Of a stretch of DNA of 64,000 nt, positions 8,737 through 18,000 are shown piece by piece (positions within the stretch are counted from its first letter, which is position 1; each line of letters begins with the position of its first letter). The DNA lies in assembly GCA_934667275.1 (NCBI GenBank), contig CAKULK010000005.1:1-64000 (forward strand), in the 5' to 3' direction. The DNA comes from an uncultured Bacteroidales bacterium (GTDB taxonomy: Bacteria; Bacteroidota; Bacteroidia; Bacteroidales; Paludibacteraceae). The translations under genes were made by a program, and so were the position numbers. The notes beneath the pieces were generated by a model. It was given only the letters and a program-made list of their open reading frames with translations. It made no database searches and was not told the DNA's origin.

Positions 8737-9759
8737 TTGAACAAGGACCTTATATATAATAAATTGTACAACTGGTACGAGCAGAACCATCGCATTCTTC
8801 CGTGGCGGGAAACAGAAGACCCTTATCTTATCTGGGTGTCGGAAATCATATTGCAGCAAACACGTGTAAGCCAAGGGCTTGACTACTATATGCGGTTTAT
8901 AGACCGTTTCCCTGATGTGCAGACACTCGCCACAGCCACAGAAGACGAAGTGCTGCTTTATTGGCAAGGGTTAGGCTACTATTCTCGCGCCAGAAATATG
9001 CACAAAGCCGCTCAATGGGTGGTGGAAAATGTAGGACAAGTGGGCGGAACCAATCCGGCTCCGACAGCGATATTTGCTTCGTTGCGCACCATGGCGGGCG
9101 TAGGAGAATATACGGCCGGTGCCATTGCCTCTTTTGCATTCAATCTTCCCTACCCTGCATTGGACGGCAACGTATATCGAGTATTGGCACGTCTGTACGA
9201 TTGTGACATTGTATTCGACACCACCAGCGGCAAAAAACACTTTCACCGCTTGGCAGAGGAACTGATAGACCATGCCCATCCACGTCTGTTCAACTCTGCC
9301 ATTATGGAGTTCGGGGCATTGCATTGTGTGCCGCAATCGCCTGATTGTGAATTATGTCCGCTACAGGAATTCTGTGAAGCATACGCACATCACACGGTGG
9401 AACTACTGCCAGTCAGGAAGCCCCGTCCGACCTTACGTGACAGATATTTGAACTACACCATATATATATCACGCGACCAACAAACCCTAATCCACCAACG
9501 CCAAGGCAACGATATTTGGAAACACTTGTATGAGTTCCCATTGGAAGAAACAATTGAACTGCAACCTGCGAATAATGTGGTTTTGGATGTTACACACGTA
9601 TTATCGCACCAGCGTTTGCATGCCCGATTTCATATAGAACATGTGGAGACACTGCCCAAAATAGAGGATACTATCGCCATCCCGTTCTCCACGTTGGATA
9701 ATTATGCACTTTCAAGGCTGACACTCAATGCCATAGAGAAATTGCAACACTTGCATTGA
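8737..9759 (+). CDS. mutY: A/G-specific adenine DNA glycosylase
   Basis: Base-excision repair enzyme that removes adenine mispaired with 8-oxoguanine. The N-terminal HhH-GPD domain begins WYEQNHRILPWRETEDPY, followed by the ILQQTRV helix, the GVGEYTAGAI hairpin and the catalytic Asp region PALDGNVYRVLAR. The four cluster cysteines are spaced C-x6-C-x2-C-x5-C (CVPQSPDCELCPLQEFC). The C-terminal part is a NUDIX-like MutT domain containing VLSHQRLHARFH. A TTG at 8737 is chosen because the ATG at 8695 overlaps the promoter and the TTG gives the usual short N-terminus. The true start remains uncertain by about 14 codons. Confidence 0.93.
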   Translation: MNKDLIYNKLYNWYEQNHRILPWRETEDPYLIWVSEIILQQTRVSQGLDYYMRFIDRFPDVQTLATATEDEVLLYWQGLGYYSRARNMHKAAQWVVENVGQVGGTNPAPTAIFASLRTMAGVGEYTAGAIASFAFNLPYPALDGNVYRVLARLYDCDIVFDTTSGKKHFHRLAEELIDHAHPRLFNSAIMEFGALHCVPQSPDCELCPLQEFCEAYAHHTVELLPVRKPRPTLRDRYLNYTIYISRDQQTLIHQRQGNDIWKHLYEFPLEETIELQPANNVVLDVTHVLSHQRLHARFHIEHVETLPKIEDTIAIPFSTLDNYALSRLTLNAIEKLQHLH

Positions 9760-9780
9760 AAAAACGTCTAACCACATTAT

Positions 9781-9811
9781 TTGGCAGATTGGAGTTTTTT
9801 TTGTAACTTTG
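9781..9811 (+). promoter_or_regulatory. Promoter of the DagK-like gene
   Basis: TTG at 9781-9783, 20 nt, then TAACTTTG at 9804-9811, about 43 bp before the preferred ATG at 9855. Confidence 0.75.
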
Positions 9812-9854
9812 CGCGATAAATTTGGAGTATTGTCAAACTTACGAAGATTCAGAA

Positions 9855-10736
9855 ATGAAAAATATAGCATTTATTATCAACCCGATATCGGGCACACGTA
9901 CTAAAACACGCATCCCAAAACTGATAAAAGAGTTGTTAGATACAACGCAATTCTCGCCAACGGTGGTCTTTACGGAATATGCAGGACATGCCACACAATT
10001 GGCAAAACAATTTGCATTGGAAGGCTACTATGCCGTAGTGGCTGTGGGCGGTGACGGCACTATCAACGAGGTAGCCAACGGCGTGCGTGACACAGATACC
10101 GCCATGGGCATCGTACCCAACGGCAGCGGAAACGGATTTGCAAGGCATTTGGGTATATCGACACGGCTCAACCGTGCCATTGAGATGCTCAACCGCTCGG
10201 AGGTTATCTCGGCAGACTACGGGTTTGTGAACGAGCGTCCGTTCTTCTCCACGTGCGGAATAGGCTTTGACGCATTGGTGGCCCATCAGTTTGCATCAGG
10301 CAGCAGCCGAGGTTTCAAGACCTATCTGCAAAACATCATCAAGGATTTATTCCAGTATCAGCCAGAGACCTATCACCTTACAGGTGAAGGGATTGACCAG
10401 ACAGTGACTGCATTCTTAATCACTTTTGCGAATGCGGGTCAGTGGGGGTATGACGCCTATATCGCACCCAAAGCAAGCATTCAAGACGGGCTGATGGACA
10501 TTGCCATCGTGAGCAAGTTTCCGATGTATGCCGCTCCCGGGTTGGCATTGAGCCTGTTCACAAAAAATATTGATGAAGACTTGTATGTCAATACGATACG
10601 CACACGCGAGGTGACGCTCCTACGCGAGAAAGAGGGACCTATGCACATTGATGGTGACCCCGTGATGATGCCGCGAGAGTTGCACCTGAAAATTGTGGCT
10701 GACGGGATAAAGTTGCTGGTGGAAAAGAGATTTTAG
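9855..10736 (+). CDS. Diacylglycerol/sphingolipid kinase-family lipid kinase (YegS/DagK type)
   Basis: Cytoplasmic or membrane-associated ATP-dependent lipid kinase of the DAGK catalytic family, 293 residues. The N-terminus MKNIAFIINPISGT and the nucleotide-binding VAVGGDGTINEVANGV and GIVPNGSGNGFARHLGI motifs are diagnostic. Bacteroidota make sphingolipids, so a sphingoid base is as plausible a substrate as diacylglycerol; the sequence does not decide. The ATG at 9855 is preferred over a TTG at 9822 that lies too close to the predicted transcription start. An 11-bp array begins 2 bp after the stop codon. Confidence 0.88.
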   Translation: MKNIAFIINPISGTRTKTRIPKLIKELLDTTQFSPTVVFTEYAGHATQLAKQFALEGYYAVVAVGGDGTINEVANGVRDTDTAMGIVPNGSGNGFARHLGISTRLNRAIEMLNRSEVISADYGFVNERPFFSTCGIGFDALVAHQFASGSSRGFKTYLQNIIKDLFQYQPETYHLTGEGIDQTVTAFLITFANAGQWGYDAYIAPKASIQDGLMDIAIVSKFPMYAAPGLALSLFTKNIDEDLYVNTIRTREVTLLREKEGPMHIDGDPVMMPRELHLKIVADGIKLLVEKRF

Positions 10737-10737
10737 A

Positions 10738-10792
10738 GATGTACGATTGACGAATTTACGATGTACGATTTATGTATGATTGATGATATTTA
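10738..10792. repeat. 11-bp-period tandem array, 5 units
   Basis: Units GATGTACGATT, GACGAATTTAC, GATGTACGATT, TATGTATGATT and GATGATATTTA begin 2 bp after the lipid-kinase stop. Units 1 and 3 are identical. Confidence 0.85.
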
Positions 10793-10842
10793 GCAATTTA
10801 CACAGCAAAAGTACATTGTAACAAATTGATAACAAACAATAT

Positions 10843-11274
10843 ATGACCATAAAGATAATCAACAAGAGCAATAACCCGATGCCGCGATACGAGAGTGAGC
10901 AGGCGGCAGGAATGGATATAAGGTGCAACATCGCGGAGGCTGTGGTGCTGCAACCATTAGAGCGCAAACTGCTGCCAACAGGGTTGTACATCGAGTTGCC
11001 TGTGGGCTACGAGGCACAGATTCGTCCACGTAGCGGGTTGGCACTCAAGCGCGGACTGACCGTGCTCAACACGCCCGGGACGATAGACGCCGACTACCGC
11101 GGCGAGGTGGGCGTAATACTCATCAATATGAGCAACGAGCCCCAGACCATTGAACCCGGGGAACGTATATGCCAGATGGTGATTGCACAACACGAACACG
11201 CTGATATACAAACCGTTGATATACTGAGTGAGACGGAAAGAGGTGCAGGAGGTTTCGGACATACAGGGGTTTGA
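10843..11274 (+). CDS. dut: dUTP diphosphatase
   Basis: Hydrolyses dUTP to dUMP and pyrophosphate, keeping uracil out of DNA and supplying dTMP synthesis. The 143-residue trimeric-type enzyme shows the five family motifs: AAGMDIRCN (1), PRSGLALKRG (2), LNTPGTIDADYRGEVGVIL (3), PGERICQMV (4) and the flexible C-terminal RGAGGFGHTG (5). It heads a gene run with a TPR protein, a DUF4292 lipoprotein and an EnvC-like peptidase, an order I recall as common in Bacteroidales. No TAnnTTTG element was seen in the 106 bp before it, which hold an 11-bp array. Confidence 0.97.
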   Translation: MTIKIINKSNNPMPRYESEQAAGMDIRCNIAEAVVLQPLERKLLPTGLYIELPVGYEAQIRPRSGLALKRGLTVLNTPGTIDADYRGEVGVILINMSNEPQTIEPGERICQMVIAQHEHADIQTVDILSETERGAGGFGHTGV

Positions 11275-11315
11275 TTAGCAAAGATAAAAGAGCAGACATA
11301 CATATATGGCACAAC

Positions 11316-11359
11316 GACCCGCGATACACCCGCGACAGACCCGCAATATACTCACGACA
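11316..11359. repeat. 11-bp-period tandem array, GACCCGCGAYA family
   Basis: Units GACCCGCGATA, CACCCGCGACA and GACCCGCAATA, then the decayed TACTCACGACA, begin 41 bp after the dut stop. The unit is the same as at 40197-40229 and inside mutS2 at 30267-30299 (inverted). Confidence 0.88.
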
Positions 11360-11401
11360 AAAAGCAGCTGACAGCAACATAAAATTGTGAAATAAATAGC
11401 A

Positions 11402-12439
11402 TTGAAAAGTATAGAAAACATAATAATCTGTGTATTGTTAGGAGTGGCAATGAGCACACAAATGGTGTGTGCCAAATCTCCGAAAGATACACAACAGGCT
11501 GATAATCAACATAGAAAAGATTGCCCGTTTGAGTTAAGTATGGAGCAAGAACAGCAATTCTTGTACTATTTCTACGAAGCAGAGCGATTGATACAGTCCA
11601 ATGAATTGGAGTCGGCATGGGAGGTTGTGCAGTTTTGTGAAGAACTGAACCCGAATGACGCTACTGTGAATAACTATATGGGATGTTTCTTGGAGTCGTT
11701 GGAGCGCAAAGATGAGGCTGCATCGTATTTCAAACATGCATTTGAGTTGGAACCAGAGACTTACTGGTACAGATACAACCTTCTGTTGCTGCAATCTGAC
11801 GACAAGAAAAAGGAGAAAGAGGCTATTCGCAATTTAGAGTTCGTGGCACAAAAAGCACCTCAAGACGCGGATGTGAGAGACCTGCTGCAACGTGCATACG
11901 CCGTGAGCGGCAACTACAAAAAGGCATTGCAGATACAAGATGAATTGGATGCCATCAACGGCTATGACGCAATGAGCGCAATGCAACGCTATAGGCTTAA
12001 TGTGCTGATGCACAAGATGAAACAAGCAATAGCAGAGGTGGAACGATACTTGGAAACAGACCCCGACAATGCTCAGTTTCAGGTGTTCCGATTGCAGTTG
12101 TATGAAGAGACACACCAACCAGCAGAGAAGATGGTGGAGGCATACGGGGCTGTGCTACGATTGGAGCCGCGTAACCTGATGCTAATGAATAACCTGGCAT
12201 GGAGTTTGTGCGTATCGGGCGGAGATTTGGAGCGAGCAGAGCAGTTGTCGCGCGTGACGATTATGACGGACCCGACAAATGCCATTTATTTGGACACATA
12301 CGCGTGGATTATGTACCACAAAGGCGAGTATGAAGCAGCACTTTTCTACATTCAACGAGCAATAGAAAATGCTGATAACAAGGCAGATAAAGAGTTGAAT
12401 ACGCACTACAAAGCCATACAGAAAAAGCAAAAGAAATGA
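11402..12439 (+). CDS. Exported TPR-repeat protein
   Basis: A 345-residue protein with an N-terminal signal peptide (about 1-25, ending MVCAKS) followed by tandem tetratricopeptide repeats. Clear units include ESAWEVVQFCEELNPNDATVNNYMG, DEAASYFKHAFELEPETYWYRYN and GDLERAEQLSRVTIMTDPTNAIYLDTYAW. Such proteins act as periplasmic scaffolds. The TTG at 11402 is the only start that keeps the signal peptide, since a stop lies three codons before it. It overlaps the next gene by ATGA, so the three envelope genes are probably translated together. Confidence 0.85.
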   Translation: MKSIENIIICVLLGVAMSTQMVCAKSPKDTQQADNQHRKDCPFELSMEQEQQFLYYFYEAERLIQSNELESAWEVVQFCEELNPNDATVNNYMGCFLESLERKDEAASYFKHAFELEPETYWYRYNLLLLQSDDKKKEKEAIRNLEFVAQKAPQDADVRDLLQRAYAVSGNYKKALQIQDELDAINGYDAMSAMQRYRLNVLMHKMKQAIAEVERYLETDPDNAQFQVFRLQLYEETHQPAEKMVEAYGAVLRLEPRNLMLMNNLAWSLCVSGGDLERAEQLSRVTIMTDPTNAIYLDTYAWIMYHKGEYEAALFYIQRAIENADNKADKELNTHYKAIQKKQKK

Positions 12440-12972
12440 GACGGAAACTAACCATATTGGTGACTGTACTGTGTTTGGCGGCGTTGAGTTCGTGCCGTGT
12501 GCAGAAAGATACGCCCACACGCTATCACACCCTGATACAGCGTGCCAACACGACGCTGACATTGGACGAGCACAAGTATTCGATGAATTGCACAGTGCAG
12601 TTGTGGCGCAACGAATTGGTGGTGGTATCGCTGCAACCGATGTTGGGTATCGAAATGGCACGCATAGAAGCCACACGGGACAGCGTATGGGTGTTCGACA
12701 AGATGAACCGCCGCTACGCCGTGCTGAGTTACCATGATGCGGCGCACAAGATACAGCCCTTGCCCAGTTACAAGATGATACAGGATTTCGTGACAGAACC
12801 AATTACTCCAAAGAAGTCCACCAAAGTGAACAGGACTTTCAGTGCAGGAGAACACCGCTTGAAAGTGGAATGTTCGTTCAGCAACCGCGAATATGATACG
12901 CTGAAAAAGCCAACCCGACAGGATACGAAAAAATACAAACGCGTATCCCTACACACGATATTGCCCATATGA
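12436..12972 (+). CDS. DUF4292 family lipoprotein
   Basis: A 178-residue lipoprotein with signal peptide and lipobox LSSC (Cys20). The body (LQPMLGIEMARIEATRDSVWVFDKMNRRYAVLSY) matches what I know of DUF4292, a Bacteroidota family with a LolA/LolB-like lipoprotein-handling fold. It overlaps the TPR gene upstream and the EnvC-like gene downstream, both by ATGA. A role in envelope assembly or lipoprotein handling is inferred from fold and neighbours and is not shown. Confidence 0.8.
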   Translation: MRRKLTILVTVLCLAALSSCRVQKDTPTRYHTLIQRANTTLTLDEHKYSMNCTVQLWRNELVVVSLQPMLGIEMARIEATRDSVWVFDKMNRRYAVLSYHDAAHKIQPLPSYKMIQDFVTEPITPKKSTKVNRTFSAGEHRLKVECSFSNREYDTLKKPTRQDTKKYKRVSLHTILPI

Positions 12973-14135
12973 AACGATTCCTTATATATATAGTGTGCGT
13001 GTTGATGGCATTGCCTATGTCGGCAGAAAGCGTGAAAGAACTGCAGAAAAAGCAACGGCAGTTGCAGCAGCAGTTGGAACAAACGGACAAAATGCTGCGC
13101 CAAACCAAGAAGACAGAAACGGCAACCGTGAACAAACTCAACCTGCTGAACAACGACATCCGCACCCGAAAGAAACTGATAGGCACCATCAACTCTGAGA
13201 TTTCGGCATTGGACAAGGAAATGGGCGGACTACGCCAACAACGCCAAACCCTACAAGAAGAGTTGGAAGCGTGCAAACAAGACTATGCCAAACTGATTCG
13301 CGAGACACACTATGTAGACATGCAGCAGTCACCGTTGCTGTTCCTGCTGTCGGCGGAGAACTTCCAACAGATGTTGCGACGCATACAATATATGCAGCAG
13401 TTCGCCTCGTACAGAAAAGAACAAGTGAAGAAGATTGAGGCACTGCAAACAGATATTGATATTCAAAATGACCTGCTGGCACAACGGCGTGACGACCGTG
13501 CCACAGCGTTGAAAGCCCAAAAACGCGAACAAGAAAAGTTGAAAGTGGATGAGCGCAAGCAACGACAGATGTTGCAAAACCTGAAGAAGCAAGAAAAAGA
13601 CCTATTGGCAAAGCAACGCAAGCAGCAACAACAAGTGGACGCGCTGAACAGGAAGATAGAGGAGATGGTGTCGAAACAAGTACGTACCACTACAACATTG
13701 ACCAAAGAACAGAAACTGATAGCCGGCGGCTTCGAAGCCAACCAAGGCAGGTTGCCGTGGCCAGTGGAAAAAGGCTACATAAGCGGCTACTTTGGCAGGC
13801 ACCAACACCCTGTGCATGAGCATGTGATGGTGGATAACAAAGGCATTTATCTGCAGACAGTACAAGGAGCAGACGCGCGTGCGATATACGAAGGCGAGGT
13901 GACTTGGTGCGCTCAAATGAACGGAAATTACGCAGTGATTGTGCAACATGGCAACTATCGCAGCGTATATTCGCCGCTAAAGAAGATATATGTGAAACAA
14001 GGTGACAAAGTGAAAGCCAAACAAGCAATCGGAAGTATCTATACCGATGCCTCGGAAGATAACAAAACAGAACTCTATTTTCAAATATACAAAGACCGCT
14101 CTATATTGAATCCAAGCCTTTGGTTGGCACAATAA
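12969..14135 (+). CDS. EnvC-like murein hydrolase activator (coiled coil + M23/LytM domain)
   Basis: Periplasmic protein of 388 residues: signal peptide (1-19), a long coiled coil (about 20-235, rich in Q, K, E and L heptads) and a C-terminal M23 domain (about 255-388). The metallopeptidase site appears degenerate: the usual H-x3-D motif reads HEHVMVDNKGI and the H-x-H motif is replaced by VQHGNYRSVYS. That points to an EnvC/NlpD-type activator of amidases more than to an active endopeptidase. Such proteins direct septal peptidoglycan splitting during division. Overlap with the DUF4292 gene indicates co-translation. Confidence 0.9.
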   Translation: MKRFLIYIVCVLMALPMSAESVKELQKKQRQLQQQLEQTDKMLRQTKKTETATVNKLNLLNNDIRTRKKLIGTINSEISALDKEMGGLRQQRQTLQEELEACKQDYAKLIRETHYVDMQQSPLLFLLSAENFQQMLRRIQYMQQFASYRKEQVKKIEALQTDIDIQNDLLAQRRDDRATALKAQKREQEKLKVDERKQRQMLQNLKKQEKDLLAKQRKQQQQVDALNRKIEEMVSKQVRTTTTLTKEQKLIAGGFEANQGRLPWPVEKGYISGYFGRHQHPVHEHVMVDNKGIYLQTVQGADARAIYEGEVTWCAQMNGNYAVIVQHGNYRSVYSPLKKIYVKQGDKVKAKQAIGSIYTDASEDNKTELYFQIYKDRSILNPSLWLAQ

Positions 14136-14157
14136 GAGCAGATTTAACAAATTGATT

Positions 14158-14628
14158 ATGAAGAAGAAACACTTGATAGGATTGCTGTTGTTGACAGCTG
14201 TATTGGGCGGCTGCCGACAAAATGATTGGTTGGATTGGAAGGCACAAAATGAATTGTGGCTGTTGGATAACGCCAAGAAAGAAGGCGTTGTGACCACCCC
14301 CACAGGGTTCCAATACAAGTGCATTCAACAAGGAAACCCGTCGTCTGCCAAACCAGACGACTCGAAGATAGTGACCATCAACTATCGCGGTACCTTAATC
14401 AACGGATACCAGTTTGATGCTCAGGATAATTCCGTAGGATATGTGACCGACTATGAGTCCGGATTTATAGAAGGGCTGAAGAAAATGCACGAGTTGGGAA
14501 CGTTTGAGTTTTTCATTCCATACGACTTGGGTTACGGCACATCAGGACGTGGCGTGGAGGGAAGCAGCAGTTTCATTCCGCCCTACTCCACCCTGATTTT
14601 TGAAGTGACACTGAAGGCCGTTAACTGA
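14158..14628 (+). CDS. FKBP-type peptidyl-prolyl isomerase lipoprotein
   Basis: Predicted lipoprotein (signal MKKKHLIGLLLLTAVLGGC) with a single FKBP domain at about 60-156, including VTINYRGTLINGYQFD, EGLKKMHELGTFEFFIPYDLGYG and STLIFEVTL. It would act as a proline isomerase or chaperone in the envelope. The ATG at 14158 is preferred over a TTG two codons upstream. Its TGA overlaps the ATG of the next gene by one base, so the two are probably co-translated. The G-Y-G loop is kept, but several aromatic pocket residues differ from canonical FKBP, so activity is uncertain. Confidence 0.9.
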   Translation: MKKKHLIGLLLLTAVLGGCRQNDWLDWKAQNELWLLDNAKKEGVVTTPTGFQYKCIQQGNPSSAKPDDSKIVTINYRGTLINGYQFDAQDNSVGYVTDYESGFIEGLKKMHELGTFEFFIPYDLGYGTSGRGVEGSSSFIPPYSTLIFEVTLKAVN

Positions 14629-15086
14629 TGAAACGGCAGGTTGTCATATTCGCGTTGGTATTGGGACTGAGTGCTTGCGAAGATGTGACATACAGGAGTT
14701 CCGTGCCGGAAATGCCAGTGCGATATACCTTGTATATATCGCGCGAATGCCCTAATTTTATTGTAGAAAACGGCTTTCAAACCTTGCCTGCCATCACGGC
14801 TCCGAAGTTTGAAGGAGATTTTGTGGGATATGCAGGATTGTTGGTTTGGGTAGGCATGGACAATGCTTATCATGCAGCAGACGTGTGCTGTCCAAATTGC
14901 CTCAAACGCAATACCCCAGTAGAAGTGGACGGTTTTTATGCCGTTTGCCCCATGTGCGGAGAACATTTTGATTTGAGTTATGGTCTGTGTGTCCCCACAA
15001 AAGGAAAGACACATGAGGCTTTGAAGATATATACTACTCTCTATCGCAATGCCGCCACCGGTGCGGAACTGCGCATCACAAACTGA
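14628..15086 (+). CDS. Lipoprotein with a four-cysteine metal-site domain
   Basis: A 152-residue protein with a lipoprotein-type signal (LGLSAC, Cys17). A metal-binding core has Cys88-x2-Cys91 and Cys107-x2-Cys110, in CCPNC and CPMCGEHFDLSYG. The overall layout (beta-rich, two metal knuckles, then FDLSYG) recalls Rieske-type domains, but the Cys-His pairs needed for a [2Fe-2S] Rieske centre are replaced by Cys-Cys pairs. A zinc-ribbon or rubredoxin-like site is more likely. It lies between the FKBP lipoprotein (1-base overlap) and the helicase-nuclease, with which it has no obvious link. Function unknown. Confidence 0.72.
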   Translation: MKRQVVIFALVLGLSACEDVTYRSSVPEMPVRYTLYISRECPNFIVENGFQTLPAITAPKFEGDFVGYAGLLVWVGMDNAYHAADVCCPNCLKRNTPVEVDGFYAVCPMCGEHFDLSYGLCVPTKGKTHEALKIYTTLYRNAATGAELRITN

Positions 15087-15087
15087 C

Positions 15088-18000
15088 ATGCTCAGCATCT
15101 ACAAGGCATCGGCAGGCAGCGGAAAGACCTACACGCTGACGCGCGAGTATCTAAAGATGATGCTCGCCGATTATCGTCCTGCCTCTGACGGGCGTCTGCC
15201 GCACAGCCATATCCTGGCAGTCACCTTCACCAAGAAAGCCACCGCCGAGATGAAGGAGCGAATACTGCAATCGCTTTATATGCTGTCAGTTACGCCGACA
15301 GAGTCGCCTTACCTCAGCGACCTTGTGCGCGAGTGCGGGCTACGGCAGGACGAGATACAAGCACGCGCCCGCAAACTGATGGTGGGCATACTGCAGGACT
15401 ACACCCATTTCTCCGTTTCCACCATCGACGGGTTCTTCCAGCAGGTCATCCGCACCTTTGCCATGGAACTCGGGCTCCCCACCACCTACGACCTGTCCAT
15501 GGACGGCGAGGAAATCATCCTCCAAGCCGTGGACGATGTCTTCCGGCAAGTACGCACAGCAGCCGACGGCAATGATGCCGTGACGACATGGCTGACCGCT
15601 TTTGCACAGGACAATATCGACAACGACAGCCGCTGGAACCCCAAAGATGCCGTCGGACGCTTCTCGCGGGAACTCCTGCGCGAACAACTGATACGCCACC
15701 TTTCCGAGGTGCGCAAAGCCTTTGCCGACAAAGACGGACTGCGCCAATACCAAGCCGAACTCAAACGCATCTGCACAGATACCGAACAGGAAATCAAGCA
15801 GTTGCAAAACAAAGTCCGCACCCTCACCAACGGCATCGAAGGGCTCAACAAGAACGCCCTCACGCCTTTCACCAAACCCATTGGCGACCTCATCGACAAG
15901 GGTCTCGGGGCTACGTTCCTCAAGGTGCTGGACAATCCCAAGTCCATCTGCACCGTCTCCAAGACCACCAAGGCGCAACAAGCGGAGATTGCCGCGCTCT
16001 ATGAGCAGCACCTGCAACCGCTCTTCGAGCAGATGTATATATTGTTCGCGGGCGCGCGCATGCGCGACTACTACACTGCCGCCGCCATACTCCGCAACCT
16101 CTACGCCACGGGGCTTCTGCAAGATGTGGCAGGGCAGGTCGAATCCACCAACCGACGACTCGGGCGACTGCCCATCTCGGATATAAATATGCTGATTAAC
16201 AGCATCATAGACGGTCAGGACGCACCCTTTATCTACGAGCGTATCGGGCAGTATCTCCACCATTTTATGATGGACGAGTTTCAGGACACCAGCAGCCTCC
16301 AGTGGGAGAATTTCCGCCCGCTCATACAAGAAGCGGAGGCGGTCAACCGCTCCAACCTCATTGTCGGCGACGTCAAACAGAGCATCTACCGCTGGCGCAA
16401 CTCCGAATGGCGCCTGTTGGACGATGTGGAACGTGAGTTTTCCAACACCTGCCTGCCCGCCATGAAGGACAACTGGCGCACGGCACCCGTGGTAGTGGCT
16501 GAAAATGAGGAGATTATATCACGATACAGCAACTGGGTAGCCGACCGGTTGGATGCCGATTCCGCCGAGTGGGAGGTCAACGGAATATCGGATTCCGTGC
16601 GGCGTATCTATGCCCCGCAGAGTGTCCATCAGGAGGCGCAGAAGCACCTGCCTGGCGTTTTCCAAATGCAGTTCTTCGACAGCGAAGACGCTGACACTCA
16701 ATGCCTTGACGCACTCCCGCCGTTGTTGGAGCAACTGCGCGACGAGGGGTTTGCCATGGGGGATGTGGCTATGCTTGTCCGCCAGACGCGCGAAGCCGAG
16801 ACCCTCTCCCGTTACCTCATCGACCACGGCTACAACGTGCAATCGGCAGAGGGCTTGCGCGTGCAGTCGCACCCCGCCGTACAACTGATTGTCTGCCTCC
16901 TGCAGCAACAGGTCTTTCGTCAGCAAGACACTGTCAATGAGATAGTTGACGCACAAATCCGGCTGTTGCACCCCGTCTTCACCGACGACGAAACCGCTGC
17001 CATTGAGCATGCCCGTCTCCTGCCGCTCTACGAGCAGGTGCAATCGCTCATCGCCGCGCTCCGTCTCACCGAGCAGGAGGGTGCCCTACCCTACCTCACC
17101 ACCTTTCAGGACTACGTCTATCAGTTCACGCAGAGCCGCGTAGCGGATGTCGCTTCTTTCCTCGACTACTGGAAGCGCAAGTCGCGGCGTGCCTCCGTGC
17201 CATCCCCCGATGCCAGCGATGCCATCCGCATCATGACCATTCACAGCAGCAAGGGGCTCGAGTTCGATGTCGTCATACTCCCTTTCCTCACGTGGGATGT
17301 GATGAAGATTCGCGCCACCGAAGTCCTTTGGTGCACGCCACAAACAGAGCCGTTCAGCCGTATGCCGCTGGTGGCAGTCCCTGCCAGCAGCAAGTTGCTA
17401 AACACTTGGTTCCGTGATGATTACATACGCGAAGTGGTGTCGCAATACATCGACAACCTCAACCTCACCTACGTAGCCTTCACGCGCCCCAAATACCGCC
17501 TCTACGCCTTCGGCGAAATGTGCCCGCAGGACTCCAAAGGCAACCCGAAAATCGCCAACGTGGGGCACCTCTTATCCTACCTCTACCGCAGCGATTTGGA
17601 CGAAACCAACACCTATCTCCACACCGCGGAGGGTGATTTGCGCCCGAAGCAGCACGCTGACACCGATGACAGCCACACCCGTCAAGCCGAGTATGTCTCC
17701 TCGCCCATCGGCGAACGACTCGTGCTCCGCAGCCGCGCAGAAGACGATTTCACACCCGACACCCCCTTGGCAACCATCGACCTTGGCATCCTCATGCACG
17801 AATGGCTGTCAGGCATCACCACGTGGAGCGACGCAGACCCCTCTTTGCAACGCCTGTTGGACAGCGGACGTGTCACCGCCGCGCAGGCTCCGTTGCTCCG
17901 CGAGCAACTGCAACAACTACGGCAATTACTTGATAAAGAACAACATACAGACTGGTTCAACGGCACGTATTCCGTCCTTACCGAGCGCGACATTCTCGTC

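Noticed and set aside
14700..15086. Functional Rieske [2Fe-2S] protein
   Set aside because: The two His ligands are missing; Cys-x2-Cys pairs are found instead.
15340..16329. 329-codon frame opposite the AddA-type gene
   Set aside because: Same codon-bias shadow; the helicase motifs on the plus strand are unambiguous.
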